A stretch of DNA of 64,000 nt from Halovenus sp037080055. GTDB taxonomy: Archaea; Halobacteriota; Halobacteria; Halobacteriales; Haloarculaceae. The stretch spans positions 192,182 to 256,181 of the forward strand of contig NZ_JBAOJI010000005.1 in NCBI RefSeq assembly GCF_037080055.1, read 5' to 3'. The position numbers and the translations under genes were made by a program. The stretch's first letter is position 1. Every line of letters starts with the position of its first letter. This document shows positions 1-9,125 of this stretch, in pieces. The notes under the pieces were generated by a model that saw only the letters and a list, made by a program, of their open reading frames with translations, was not told the DNA's origin and did not search any database.

Positions 1-584
1 AGACGAACATGCTCGCGTTGAACGCCTCTATCGAGGCCGCTCGAGCCGGCGGTGATGCGGGTAGCGACGCCGGGGACGGGTTCGCCGTCGTCGCCGACGA
101 GGTCAAAAGCCTCGCCGAAGAGACCCGCGAACGGGCAGAAGAGATCTCACGAATGGTCGAGGAGGTTCGCGCGGAGACCGCCGACGCCGCCGAGTCGGTT
201 CGGTCGACCCGCGAGCGCGTCGACCGCGGGACCGATACCGTCGAGTCGGCACTCCGTGAGATCGACACCATCGCCGATGCGACAGAGGAGATCGACAACG
301 GTATCGCTGAGATCAGCGACGCGACCGGCGATCAGGCCCAAACGGTCCAGCAGACCGCGGCTGCGATCGACGAGGTCTCAGAGATCAGCCGGGAAGCGGA
401 GTCGACTGCGGGGACGGTCGCCGACTCCATCGAGAGTCAGCGGAGCCGATTCGAGTCGATTGCCGAGACGCTGGACGAGTTCGAGCGCAACGCCGAGGAT
501 CTCGTGACCGAACTCTCCCGGTTCCGCCTCGACGAGGCGCACACACCGAACTCGACGGTCGTCTCCGACGGAGGTGAGCGATAA
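1..584 (+). CDS. htrI: Sensory rhodopsin I transducer HtrI, C-terminal part (5' truncated by the window)
   Basis: This is the cytoplasmic signalling end of a methyl-accepting phototaxis transducer. The reading frame starts at base 3 and continues in from outside the window. The first residues carry the MCP hairpin-tip signature (TNMLALNASIEAARAG), which binds CheA/CheW in all MCPs. After it comes a long heptad-rich coiled coil with Glu/Gln/Ala stretches typical of methylation helices, ending about 190 residues later. The stop TAA (582-584) overlaps the ATG of the sensory rhodopsin gene by one base, the htrI-sopI arrangement known from Halobacterium. The HtrI identity rests on that neighbour; the visible part alone only says haloarchaeal MCP. 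Confidence 0.88.
   Translation, partial: TNMLALNASIEAARAGGDAGSDAGDGFAVVADEVKSLAEETRERAEEISRMVEEVRAETADAAESVRSTRERVDRGTDTVESALREIDTIADATEEIDNGIAEISDATGDQAQTVQQTAAAIDEVSEISREAESTAGTVADSIESQRSRFESIAETLDEFERNAEDLVTELSRFRLDEAHTPNSTVVSDGGER
570..578 (+). promoter_or_regulatory. Shine-Dalgarno site for sopI
   Basis: GGAGGTGAG lies inside the last codons of the transducer gene, five bases before the sopI ATG at 584. It matches the 3' end of haloarchaeal 16S rRNA well. A strong SD is expected for an internal operon gene translated by re-initiation at a TAATG overlap. Confidence 0.75.
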
Positions 585-1327
585 TGGCAGAACTGGCGAT
601 CACGGTTTCGTACGCTATCAGCGCGCTAGGACTGCTCGCCGGCGTCGGCATCGTCTACGCGCTGATGCAAAGCGACCGGGTCGAAGCCTCGCGAGGGAAG
701 TTCGCCTGGCTGTTCATCATCCCCGGGTTCGCAGCGTTCTCGTACATTCTGATGGCGGCCGAAATCGGCGTCGTCACTGTCGGCGGCAACGAAGTCTACC
801 TGTTCCGGTATCTCGACTGGATCGTCACGACACCGCTTCTGGTCGGCTACGTCGGCTACGTCGCCGGTGCGCCCCGGAAGTGGATCATCGGCGTCGGTGC
901 CGCGGACGCATTGATGATCTCCGTGGGTCTCGCTGCAACGCTGGCGACCGGACTCGCCACCTGGATCGGCTTCGCCATCTCCGGCGGGTTCCACGTCGTC
1001 CTGTTGGCAATTCTCTACGTAGTCTTCCCGCGGTACGCCCGCGAGAACCGCGAACGATACCGACTGTTCAAAGTCCTGCAGAATCACGTCGGACTGCTCT
1101 GGCTGGCGTACCCCGCCCTGTGGGTTGCCAGTCCGGCGGGACTCGGCTACGTCTCGGCGGTCGGGACGGCGATGGTTATCGCGTATATCGATCTTGTCGC
1201 GAAAACGCCGTACGTCTACTTCGTCTGGAGTGACCGCGCCTGCTTCGCTGCCGATCCGATCAGCGCCGACGACGCCGCCACCGACGAGACAATCGACGCG
1301 GACGAGGCTGTGACGGCGGCGGACTGA
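584..1327 (+). CDS. sopI: Sensory rhodopsin I
   Basis: Seven-helix retinal photoreceptor that signals through HtrI to control phototaxis. Helix C reads RYLDWIVTTPLLVGY: the Schiff-base counter-ion position is Asp78 (bacteriorhodopsin D85, SRI D76), and the proton-donor position is Tyr89 (BR D96), as in SRI (Y87) and unlike the Phe of N. pharaonis SRII. His168 in the QNHVGLLWLAYP stretch matches SRI His166, needed for signal relay. The retinal lysine is Lys207 in IDLVAKTPYVYF. These features, plus the SRI-like PYVYF after the lysine, separate it from SRII, bacteriorhodopsin and halorhodopsin. The tail is short and acidic. The gene is translationally coupled to the transducer. Confidence 0.95.
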   Translation: MAELAITVSYAISALGLLAGVGIVYALMQSDRVEASRGKFAWLFIIPGFAAFSYILMAAEIGVVTVGGNEVYLFRYLDWIVTTPLLVGYVGYVAGAPRKWIIGVGAADALMISVGLAATLATGLATWIGFAISGGFHVVLLAILYVVFPRYARENRERYRLFKVLQNHVGLLWLAYPALWVASPAGLGYVSAVGTAMVIAYIDLVAKTPYVYFVWSDRACFAADPISADDAATDETIDADEAVTAAD

Positions 1328-1332
1328 GTCGG

Positions 1333-2637
1333 CTACTCGAAGTCCTCGAACGTCGGCGCGTCGTGTTCGCCCGGGAAGGAGTCGACCGGAACTGCCACTT
1401 GGTCGCCGCTGTCCATCTCTTTGAGCGTCACCTCGTCGTTTTCGAGATCCTGCTCACCGACGATGACGACCGTTTCGGCGTTGATGCTGTCGGCGTAATC
1501 CAACTGTGCGCCGAAGGATCGACCCGCAACGTCCGATTCGACGATATGTCCGTTTGCCCGGAGTTCGCGAGCGATCCGAGATGCCACGTCTCGGGTGTCC
1601 CCGACCTGTAGGACGTAGTAATCCGTCGAGAGTTCTTCTTCCGGCCAGATGCCCGCGCGCTGGCAGAGCAGACTGAGCGTGGCGTAGCCCGGCGCGAACC
1701 CAACCGCAGGGGTGGGCTGGCCGCCGAAGCCCTCGATCAGGTCGTCGTAGCGGCCGCCGCCGAAGACCGACCGGGAGACTTCGCCCGTCGAGTCGAAGCA
1801 TTCGAAGACGACGCCCGTGTAGTAATCCAGCCCTCGGGCGGTCGTCAGCGAGAGCGTGCAGTACTCCCGCACGCCCAGATCTGCTGTCGCATCCAGCACT
1901 GCTTGCAGATTCTCGACGGCCGCCTCCACGCGGTCCGTCCCTGCAAAGTCGACGAGTTCGTCGAGCCCATCCTCGTCGGTTTCCAGCAGCGCGTCGAAAT
2001 CGTCGATCTGACTCGTGGTGAGTCCGGCGTCCTGCAACAGTTCGGTGTATTCGTCGGCGTCGACTTTAGCCCGCTTGTCGACTGCTCGAATCGCCTCCTC
2101 TGTGTCGATGACGCCCTCGAAGGAATCGAGGAGGCCGCCGAGAATATCGCGGTGGGAGACACGGAAATCGAAGTCCTCGCCGGTGAGTCCGAGTTCGGTG
2201 AGGGCGTTGGCGGCGACGGCGAGCACCTCGGCGTCGGCCGTCGGTTCCGAGGAGCCGAAGATGTCGATGTTGGTCTGGTAGAACTCCCGGAATCGGCCCT
2301 GCTGGACCTGTTCGTAGCGCCAGAACGGCCGCGTCGACATCCACTTGATTGGCTTCGAGAGTTCCTGCTGGCGGGCGACGACCATCCGCGCCACTGTCGG
2401 CGTGAGTTCCGGAGTGAGCGCGACCTGTCGACCGCCCCTGTCCTCGAAGGAATAGAGTTCTTCGAGGATTTCTTCGCCGCTCTTGTCGGCGTACATCTCG
2501 GCCGATTCGAGCGCTGGCGTTCCGATTTCGCGGAAGCCGTGGCGTCGGGCGACAGACTCGACGGTGTCCATCACTTGCCTGCGGGACTGCATTTCTTCTG
2601 GATAGAAATCACGAAATCCCTTGATCCGGTCGTACAT
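1333..2637 (-). CDS. hisS: Histidyl-tRNA synthetase
   Basis: Class II aminoacyl-tRNA synthetase that charges tRNA-His. The N-terminus MYDRIKGFRDFYPEEM is the typical HisRS start. Motif 2 appears as WRYEQVQQGRFREFYQ, the His-specific loop as RGLDYYTGVVFE, and motif 3 as GGGRYDDLIEGFGGQPTPAVGFAPGYATL. As in other archaeal HisRS recalled here, the ER of bacterial motif 3 is not kept. The C-terminal anticodon-binding domain begins near YYVLQVG. A GTG seven codons upstream (2658) is in frame, but the ATG at 2637 fits the family N-terminus better. Length (434 residues) is normal. It is convergent with sopI and divergent from the lipoprotein gene. Confidence 0.95.
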   Translation of the reverse strand: MYDRIKGFRDFYPEEMQSRRQVMDTVESVARRHGFREIGTPALESAEMYADKSGEEILEELYSFEDRGGRQVALTPELTPTVARMVVARQQELSKPIKWMSTRPFWRYEQVQQGRFREFYQTNIDIFGSSEPTADAEVLAVAANALTELGLTGEDFDFRVSHRDILGGLLDSFEGVIDTEEAIRAVDKRAKVDADEYTELLQDAGLTTSQIDDFDALLETDEDGLDELVDFAGTDRVEAAVENLQAVLDATADLGVREYCTLSLTTARGLDYYTGVVFECFDSTGEVSRSVFGGGRYDDLIEGFGGQPTPAVGFAPGYATLSLLCQRAGIWPEEELSTDYYVLQVGDTRDVASRIARELRANGHIVESDVAGRSFGAQLDYADSINAETVVIVGEQDLENDEVTLKEMDSGDQVAVPVDSFPGEHDAPTFEDFE

Positions 2638-2734
2638 GACAATGGATTCGGCAACCACCCGCTTGAAAGCTTCTCTCTGCGGACGAGTAACCTAACCGTC
2701 AGGTTCATGGCCGGTGGGGCTGTCATCTGGTGCA

Positions 2735-3448
2735 ATGAAACGCCGAACGCTTCTCGGGATCGCCGGGACTGTTGTGACCTCGACGATTGCGGGCTGTCTC
2801 GGTGACAACGAACCGGACGAGGGCTCGGACGAAAATACCACGGATGCCCCGAACAACGAGACAGATGCACCCGAGGACAGAGATGAGCGAGACGACGGGG
2901 CGGACGAACAGCCGTTGTTTGCGGATACATTTTCGGCCACCACACATGGTGGGTTTCTCGCCATCGACGAAGATACCGATAGCCGTTCAGAGGCGCGCGA
3001 TGCGGGATTCGTGCTCCCGGAGGGAGCAGAAGTGTCGACGCTCGAAGCGACGGTCGCCGACGACGGCAGTTGGGAGTCCACCAAGGCGGAGTTTCCGACG
3101 GTCCGAATCGACGATCCGATCACGACCGACGTGTCTCTCGAACTCCCCGACGGGTTGACCGGCCGAGTCTCCGAGGAGCGAATGACCGCAAGCGGCAAGA
3201 TTCGTGTCGTCATCGAAGAACTCGACACGCAGTTCAGCTTCGACATCGAAGCAACGTCGGAACAAAGCGGCACTCTCGAAGGCGAAACGAACTTCGAGGA
3301 AGAACCGCTGACTGCGACGCTGGTCGATAACGAATTCACGATCGAAGATTCGACTGGAAATTTCCTCGTCGACGGACAACTTGGCCTTCCGGCCGACGAA
3401 GCAGGCACGAACTGGTTCGAGATCGAACTCGAACTCACAGGGGCCTAA
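2735..3448 (+). CDS. Twin-arginine-exported lipoprotein, unknown function
   Basis: A secreted protein of 237 residues starting MKRRTLLGIAG: a short twin-arginine signal followed by a lipobox ending in AGC, so it is probably lipid-anchored after Tat export. An acidic Asp/Glu/Asn/Thr linker follows (about residues 25-70), then a beta-rich domain with no motif I recognise. An in-frame GTG at 2714 is possible, but the ATG puts the Arg pair at the extreme N-terminus. Its stop codon overlaps the stop codon of the convergent bat-like gene in the four bases 3445-3448. Confidence 0.75.
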   Translation: MKRRTLLGIAGTVVTSTIAGCLGDNEPDEGSDENTTDAPNNETDAPEDRDERDDGADEQPLFADTFSATTHGGFLAIDEDTDSRSEARDAGFVLPEGAEVSTLEATVADDGSWESTKAEFPTVRIDDPITTDVSLELPDGLTGRVSEERMTASGKIRVVIEELDTQFSFDIEATSEQSGTLEGETNFEEEPLTATLVDNEFTIEDSTGNFLVDGQLGLPADEAGTNWFEIELELTGA

Positions 3449-6324
3449 TCGAACAGTTCGTCGAAGACTTTCTTCTGTGCGGAGCGGAGATGTTGGTGGT
3501 AGGTCGGCCGGGAGATATCCATCGCTTCGGCGAGTTCGTTGCCGTCGACCTCTCGCGGCCAGTCGAAGAAGCCGCCGAGATACGCAGTGCGGAGCGCCGT
3601 CTCCTGCCGGTCGGTGAATCGCTCGCTCAGCGCGGCTCTGAACTCCTGCCGCGTCTCGACGGGGCGTTCGCGCTCGTGGTAGCCGAGCAGTTCCGTGCTC
3701 GGATACTGGTCTTCGACGAGTTCGAACAGATCCCGCGCTTCGGCCTCGTATGGGAGTTCGACGATGAACCGAGCCGTTCCGTGTTCGGCGGTCACTTCCC
3801 GCGGAACGGCGCCGTACTCGGTCAGTGTCGCGAGCAGGGAATCCTCGACAGTCAGTTCCAGCAGACACTCCTCTTCGTGATCGACGATGCAGGTCACGCT
3901 CTGAACGGCCACGTCGTCCTCGGCGAGCGCGACCAGTTCCTCGGCATCGACGCCGCGGGCGGTGAGATACAGCCGGATCGATCCGTCGGAGCTGTAATCT
4001 GTGCCGGCCGATTCGATCACGCAGTCGCTTGCTCCGGAGAGTCGACTAAAGAGGAGTTCCTGATCCGAAATCGAGAATTCGAGTTCGATGATCTCGGTCG
4101 CGTCGAGAATCCGCCCGCGTTCGATGGCGTTGATCGCGTTCGCAATCACCCGACCAAGCGATTCGAGGACGACTCGCTCACGCTCGTCCAGCGCGTCCTC
4201 GTCTTCGGCGAGGACGGTCAACACGCCGTAATTGGCATCCTTGTAGACCAGCGGGATCGCAAGCAGCGAGTTGATCTCCGTTTCGTCGACGATAGTCGCC
4301 CACGGTTCAGTTTCGGCGTCTGCGAGGTCGGTCAGAATCTGTGGCTGTTCGTCCCGGTAGGCGACACCGACCGGTTCGTCGGTCGCCGCCAGCGGGAAGG
4401 ATCGACCCTGGATCGGCAGCGAGGCGTCGCCCGCCCACGCCGACGGACTGAGCGTCTCCGACGCCACGTCAGGCTGGCCGATCCACGCGAAAGAATACGG
4501 CTCGGCGTTAGCGAGTTCGTCGACGACGCCCGCTTCGAGTTCGTCGCGGGTCTGTGCCTGCACGAGCACTTCGACGGTGTTCTGGACGAGTCCGTTCACC
4601 CGGTCGAGCACTCGCTCGGTGTGTTCCTGTGCCTCCCGAACGTCCTGCTCGCGTTTGGCTCGCATGCAGGCTGCGGCGGCGCTGGTCGCGAGCAGCGCGA
4701 GCATCTGTTGATCCCGCTCGTCGAAGGCGTCCCGTTCGGTCGCACAGACACTGATCGTCCCGTGTACGCCGACCGGGTAGTACATGACCGACTTGGCGGG
4801 GCCGAACGCCGGTGCCACCTCCTCTGCGTCCAGATCGTCGATCACGAGCGGTTCACCGGACGCGAACACCTCGCCGGGGTAGCCCTCGCCAACGTCGTAG
4901 ACGGGCCGATCGCCCAGTGCCGGGGTGGTTTCCTCGGTCATTGCCGTCGGTTCGAGTGTTCCCGCATCGCTGTTGTACAGCCGAAAGACGCTAATATCGA
5001 ATCCGAGGAGATCCTGGGCAGCGTTGACGGCAATTTCGGCGACGTGATCCCGGTCGCGGGCCTGCATGAGCGACCGAGTCGTGTCCAGGATACCGGCGAG
5101 TTGCTCCTGTGCGGCTTGCCGTTCCGTGACATCTCGACCGACGGTAGCCACGCCGCTGATCGAGCCGGAATCGTCCCGTAGCGGTGCGTTCGAGAACTCG
5201 TAGGGGTGCTGTCTCTCACCGTCGACCAGCATGGTCGCTTCGACGGCACTGGCCTCGCCGTCCAGCGCACTGTCGATGGCGTCGGCGATCTGTTCACTGT
5301 CCTCGTCGACGACGAAGTTGGCCGGTTCTCTGCCCTCGATCTCTGTGCTCGCGGTGAGTTCCTCGAAACGGTCGTTCCAGCGGATGAGGCGGCCGAGATC
5401 GTCCGTTGCGAATAGTGGATCGGGCAGGCTGTCCATCAGGCTCTCGGTGAATGCACGCTGCTGGTCGAGTTCGCGCTCGTAGGCCCGCTGTTCGAGCAGA
5501 TAGCCGATCCAGTCAGTCAGCACCTCCGCGAAATGGCGGTCCTGTTCGTCGAAACTCGACTTCTTCGGCTCGCTGTCGACGAAACAGACCGTTCCGAACT
5601 CCTCGTCGTTGACGGTGATCGGCGCGCCCAGGTAACACTTGAGATCCCACTGTTCGGAGCGTCTGTCCGGGACCGTCTCGCTCTCGGTCACATCTTCGAC
5701 CGCCATCGGTTCGCCCGCCGCGATGGTGTACTGACAGAACGTCTCCGACAGCGGCGTCCGGTCACCGACCGAAAGTTCCGGGTGGTCGCCGACGCTCGCG
5801 AGAATCTCCTGCGTGTCGTCGTCGATCCGCGAGAGAAAACCGTTCGAGGTGCCGAGTTGCTCGGCCCCGGCGGCGAGCAACTTGTCGATTTTCGCCATCC
5901 GGGAGAGGTCGCGGTCGGCGGCGATATCGTGGAGTTTCTTCAGGGGAAACTCCGCGGGTTCGGCCTGCTGACCGCCATCGGCCGCAATCGCTCTCTCCTG
6001 GCCGACGGATCGTTTCACCGCCTGCCTGAGTGCGGTTTCACTCCCGGCCCCGTCACGTCTGATAACCGCCGTTGCACCTGCCGCGTACATCTCGCCCGCA
6101 TCCACAGACGTGGGTGCGTAGACGATTGTCGGGGCCGTCGAGTCCCCGAGTTCCGGAGGGAGTCCCCCTGCATCGTCCATCGCCACAACGACACAGTCTC
6201 CCCCGCTCTCTGCGATGGACTCACTCTCGATGGTCTGTATGTTGTCCCCGGACAGTACACCTGCTATCTCCCCACGCAATACAGCCATCTCGCCGACAAT
6301 ACGCACCTGGATCGCCTCGCTCAT
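3445..6324 (-). CDS. Bat-like transcriptional regulator with PAS and three GAF domains and HTH_10
   Basis: A 959-residue one-component regulator of the bacterio-opsin activator family. The order is: a receiver-like or degenerate N-terminal domain (about 1-110), GAF (150-270), PAS (285-400, ending GVATVGRDVTERQ), GAF (410-555), GAF (575-735), the Bat core domain (745-890) and a C-terminal HTH_10 (900-955; LTDRQ-type start, seen as FTDRQETALRTAYLGGFF, then DISRPTYHQHLRSAQKKVF). Such proteins sense light, oxygen or redox state and switch on target promoters. The original Bat activates bop; with sensory rhodopsin I 3 kb away a light or oxygen role is plausible but unproven. The receiver-like start shows no obvious phospho-acceptor. 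Confidence 0.88.
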   Translation of the reverse strand: MSEAIQVRIVGEMAVLRGEIAGVLSGDNIQTIESESIAESGGDCVVVAMDDAGGLPPELGDSTAPTIVYAPTSVDAGEMYAAGATAVIRRDGAGSETALRQAVKRSVGQERAIAADGGQQAEPAEFPLKKLHDIAADRDLSRMAKIDKLLAAGAEQLGTSNGFLSRIDDDTQEILASVGDHPELSVGDRTPLSETFCQYTIAAGEPMAVEDVTESETVPDRRSEQWDLKCYLGAPITVNDEEFGTVCFVDSEPKKSSFDEQDRHFAEVLTDWIGYLLEQRAYERELDQQRAFTESLMDSLPDPLFATDDLGRLIRWNDRFEELTASTEIEGREPANFVVDEDSEQIADAIDSALDGEASAVEATMLVDGERQHPYEFSNAPLRDDSGSISGVATVGRDVTERQAAQEQLAGILDTTRSLMQARDRDHVAEIAVNAAQDLLGFDISVFRLYNSDAGTLEPTAMTEETTPALGDRPVYDVGEGYPGEVFASGEPLVIDDLDAEEVAPAFGPAKSVMYYPVGVHGTISVCATERDAFDERDQQMLALLATSAAAACMRAKREQDVREAQEHTERVLDRVNGLVQNTVEVLVQAQTRDELEAGVVDELANAEPYSFAWIGQPDVASETLSPSAWAGDASLPIQGRSFPLAATDEPVGVAYRDEQPQILTDLADAETEPWATIVDETEINSLLAIPLVYKDANYGVLTVLAEDEDALDERERVVLESLGRVIANAINAIERGRILDATEIIELEFSISDQELLFSRLSGASDCVIESAGTDYSSDGSIRLYLTARGVDAEELVALAEDDVAVQSVTCIVDHEEECLLELTVEDSLLATLTEYGAVPREVTAEHGTARFIVELPYEAEARDLFELVEDQYPSTELLGYHERERPVETRQEFRAALSERFTDRQETALRTAYLGGFFDWPREVDGNELAEAMDISRPTYHQHLRSAQKKVFDELFD

Positions 6325-6537
6325 AGCTCAATGATACTAACTCATTAGGTATGGGTGAGTATAAACACTTGCACAGTCCTCAGTTCCGCCGGAAACCAGC
6401 GCGCTCAGTCAATTGTCGGACTGGATTGGGTCGGCGAGTTCTTCGTCCACGCCGTCCGAAGCAGGTGCTGTCCCAGTTTCGTCTGCCGTGCCGGCGGCGT
6501 CTCCCGGAGAATACGAAAAACAGTCTCGGCGTCGCCT

Positions 6538-8229
6538 TCAGTCCATCAGTTCGTCGTTTTTCTGTAGATGTGCGAGGATGTTCTCGTGTGCCTCGCCGTT
6601 GGAGCCGAGCAGTTCCTTGCGCTCGTCTGAGTCGAACTCGACGGTGTACTCCTCACCGTGCCGGTCGGTGATTTTCGCACCGGCGGCACGGGCGATGACG
6701 ACTCCCGCCGCCACGTCCCACGGATAGGTCCCGTACTCCCAGGTACCCTCTGCGCTGCCGTTCGCGAGATAACAGAGACTGAGCGCCGCTGAGCCGAGCG
6801 CCCGCACGCCGCGGGTCTCCTGATAGAAGTGAGTGAGGAACTCGCCGTCCGGATCCCAGCCCGAGAGCAGCATGCTCTCGTCGAGTTCGGACTGGTCGCT
6901 GGTGTGGATCTTTTTGTCGCCCTTGTAGGCATCGCCGCCCTTGACAGCGTGGAACATCTCGTCGGTTTCGGGGACGTAGACGACACCCATCACGGGTTCG
7001 TCGTCTTCGAGCAGGCCGATGGAGATGGAGTACTGCGGGTTGCCGTGGGCGAAGTTGCCCGTGCCGTCGACGGGGTCGATGACCCACTTGTACTCGCTCG
7101 TTCCCTCCTGGAAGGCGGCTTCCTCCGAGAAGATGCTGTGGTCGGGGAATTCGTTTTCGATGATCGTCGTGATGATCTTGTTGGCCTGGTGGTCAGCCTC
7201 GGTCACGATATCGGATTTGTCGGTCTTGACGGTCACGTCTTCGACGCGGCCGTGCAGTTCTCGGAGCGGTTCACCCGCGCTCCGGGCGGCCTCAGTCGCT
7301 ACGTCGCGGGCCTTCTCGACGACGCTCAGTTCCTCTTCAGGGAATTCGTCGTCGAGCAGTTCGCGCGGCCCGTCGGGGTCGTCGCGGATACCCCAACTCA
7401 GCTTTTCGGTCATCGCCGTCATGAACTGGTCGTCGTAGCTCGTTCGGACGACGTGGGCCTGCTCCTCGGAGCCGGTCACGTCGATCACGTCGCCGCCGCT
7501 GAGAATCTTGTGGGCCCGTCCGCCGTCGACCAGCAGGCTGGCCTGCTCTCGGCTGACGACTTTGATATCCGCATCCGCAGAGACGACCATCGGTCGCACA
7601 CCCATACTGTGGGTCTGCAGCGGGGTGATCTGCAGGGTGTGGTTGTCGCCCGGCATATGGATGGGACCGCCCGCAGAGAGCGCAACACCGGTCGAACCGG
7701 TCGGCGTCGAGATGGAGAGGCCGGTACCCTCGTATTGGCCGACGTACTCGCCGTCGACAAAGACATCGAGTCGAGTGATCTTCCGGTCGAAGGGGTTCTC
7801 TGGGGGAACGTGCTGGAGCATCACGTCGTTGATCCCCGTCGCGTTGACACCGGGTGCGTCGACGTGGAGTTTCTGCCGGCTGTCGACCTCGGCACGGCCA
7901 CTAATGACCTCGTCGAGTGCGGCTTCGAGTTCTTCGAGCTCGACACGCGCGAGAAACGCCAGCGACCCCGCGTTGACACCCAACTGGGGGATGCCCAGTG
8001 GCGTGAACAGCTTGATCCCTTCGAGGAAGGTGCCGTCACCACCGAGGGTAACACCCAGCGTCGCCCGACCAGGATCGTAGGCGTCACCGATCTCCTCACC
8101 GAGTTCGACGACTGCGACATCGATTCCTTTCTCCGCCGCCCAGTCCTGGAGTCGCTCCAGCGGCTCCCCGCTATCCGGGCTCGTGAGAACGATTATCTTG
8201 TCTGTGGTCGCGAGTCTTCGTCCATGCAT
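6538..8229 (-). CDS. NAD kinase fused to an inositol-monophosphatase-family phosphatase
   Basis: A single 563-residue protein with two enzyme domains. Residues 1-290 are an ATP-NAD kinase: GGDGTFLEG (63-71), NAGSLAFLARV, then STPTGSTGVALSAGGP. Residues 300-563 are an IMPase/FBPase/NADP-phosphatase domain: DIVTEADHQAN, FSEEAAFQEG, WVIDPVDGTGNFAHGNP (about 380) and WDVAAGVVIARAAGA, which together supply the metal-binding acids. It may both make and dephosphorylate NADP. M. jannaschii MJ0917 is a known fusion of the same two activities, but as recalled it has the phosphatase first; here the kinase is first. The ATG at 8229 gives a normal NADK start. Confidence 0.9.
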   Translation of the reverse strand: MHGRRLATTDKIIVLTSPDSGEPLERLQDWAAEKGIDVAVVELGEEIGDAYDPGRATLGVTLGGDGTFLEGIKLFTPLGIPQLGVNAGSLAFLARVELEELEAALDEVISGRAEVDSRQKLHVDAPGVNATGINDVMLQHVPPENPFDRKITRLDVFVDGEYVGQYEGTGLSISTPTGSTGVALSAGGPIHMPGDNHTLQITPLQTHSMGVRPMVVSADADIKVVSREQASLLVDGGRAHKILSGGDVIDVTGSEEQAHVVRTSYDDQFMTAMTEKLSWGIRDDPDGPRELLDDEFPEEELSVVEKARDVATEAARSAGEPLRELHGRVEDVTVKTDKSDIVTEADHQANKIITTIIENEFPDHSIFSEEAAFQEGTSEYKWVIDPVDGTGNFAHGNPQYSISIGLLEDDEPVMGVVYVPETDEMFHAVKGGDAYKGDKKIHTSDQSELDESMLLSGWDPDGEFLTHFYQETRGVRALGSAALSLCYLANGSAEGTWEYGTYPWDVAAGVVIARAAGAKITDRHGEEYTVEFDSDERKELLGSNGEAHENILAHLQKNDELMD

Positions 8230-8552
8230 TGCTATAACGAACGTGTGAGGCTCCTTTAATAGTTACTTTGCCGGGTATTTTATGTATCTGTCTCCGAGGT
8301 TCTACCCTATCCGGCTGCTTTCTTGCGACTTGGGTGCGAAAACTGTGTCAGTATTCGCCGCGACCACAAGGAACCGATCAATCCGGACGAAATAAACATT
8401 TGCTTAGTTTTCTAGCGTTCACACCGCTTCGAAACGCCGTTTGTACATTTCTAGCGGGCCGGAACCGACCAGTCTAGCTGGTCCGGTTCTTGTTTATGAC
8501 ATATCAGGATTGAAACGAAACTATTGTAGGTGGCCCCTGAGAAGTGACGCAT
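8230..8552. other. Intergenic region with a hairpin
   Basis: This 323-base gap between the divergent NAD kinase fusion and CBS genes is A+T-richer than its surroundings and has no convincing ORF. It contains an inverted repeat at 8462-8489: GAACCGACCAG, a five-base loop TCTAG, then CTGGTCCGGTTC, an 11-base arm with one bulged C. A T-rich run follows. It could be an operator, the terminator of a small + strand RNA, or a leader structure. No TATA box could be assigned with confidence. Confidence 0.45.
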
Positions 8553-9002
8553 ATGGCAGTAATCGACATCGCACGGACCAACGTTGTCACCGCCACCCCA
8601 GATACCCCCGTCGCAGACGTTGTACGGAAGATTCACGAGGAGGAGGTCGCCGGACTCGTCATCGTCGACGACGGCAAGCCACTCGACCTGGTGACGGCCC
8701 GTGACCTGCTCCGTGCCGTCCTCGACGACGAATTCGACGCGGAGAACACGCCAGTCGAGGAGTTCATCGACGGCGACATTCCGACCGTCGAAGCCGACGA
8801 GGGCATGTACGACACCGTCGAAGTCATGTCGGAACGGGGGATCCGCCGACTTCCGGTCGTCGAGGACGGGGAACTCGTCGGTATTATTTCGATCAGTGAC
8901 GTGGTCGTCCTGCTCGGTATGGAACTCCAGCACGTCGCGACCGCGATCCGAAGTTCCTCGCCCGCCTACGAGCGAGACGGCTTCGATTACTACGACGGCT
9001 GA
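8553..9002 (+). CDS. CBS-domain protein
   Basis: A 149-residue stand-alone Bateman module: two CBS repeats, each with a GLVIVDDGKPLDLVTARDLL or RRLPVVEDGELVGIISISDVV signature. CBS pairs bind adenosyl ligands (AMP, ATP, SAM) and act as regulatory partners. No catalytic domain is attached, so the partner is unknown. The start is the ATG at 8553; a GTG three codons earlier is in frame but less likely. Confidence 0.85.
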   Translation: MAVIDIARTNVVTATPDTPVADVVRKIHEEEVAGLVIVDDGKPLDLVTARDLLRAVLDDEFDAENTPVEEFIDGDIPTVEADEGMYDTVEVMSERGIRRLPVVEDGELVGIISISDVVVLLGMELQHVATAIRSSSPAYERDGFDYYDG

Positions 9003-9093
9003 TCAGTCGCCACCCAGTCGCGTTTCCCTTTTGTCGATCCAGTCTCACCCGAGAAGTCCCATCTCCCGGCTGAGGATCGCCGTGGGTGTACAG

Positions 9094-9100
9094 ATATTTA
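9094..9100 (+). promoter_or_regulatory. TATA box of the MinD-like gene
   Basis: ATATTTA lies about 26-32 bases before the ATG at 9126, the spacing expected for a leaderless haloarchaeal transcript that starts at or just before the initiation codon. Confidence 0.55.
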
Positions 9101-9125
9101 TTCGCGCGTCGCCTCGCAGTAGTCA

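Noticed and set aside
3490..5181. 563-codon + strand frame under the Bat-like gene
   Set aside because: Antisense shadow; the minus strand has clear GAF, PAS and HTH_10 domains.
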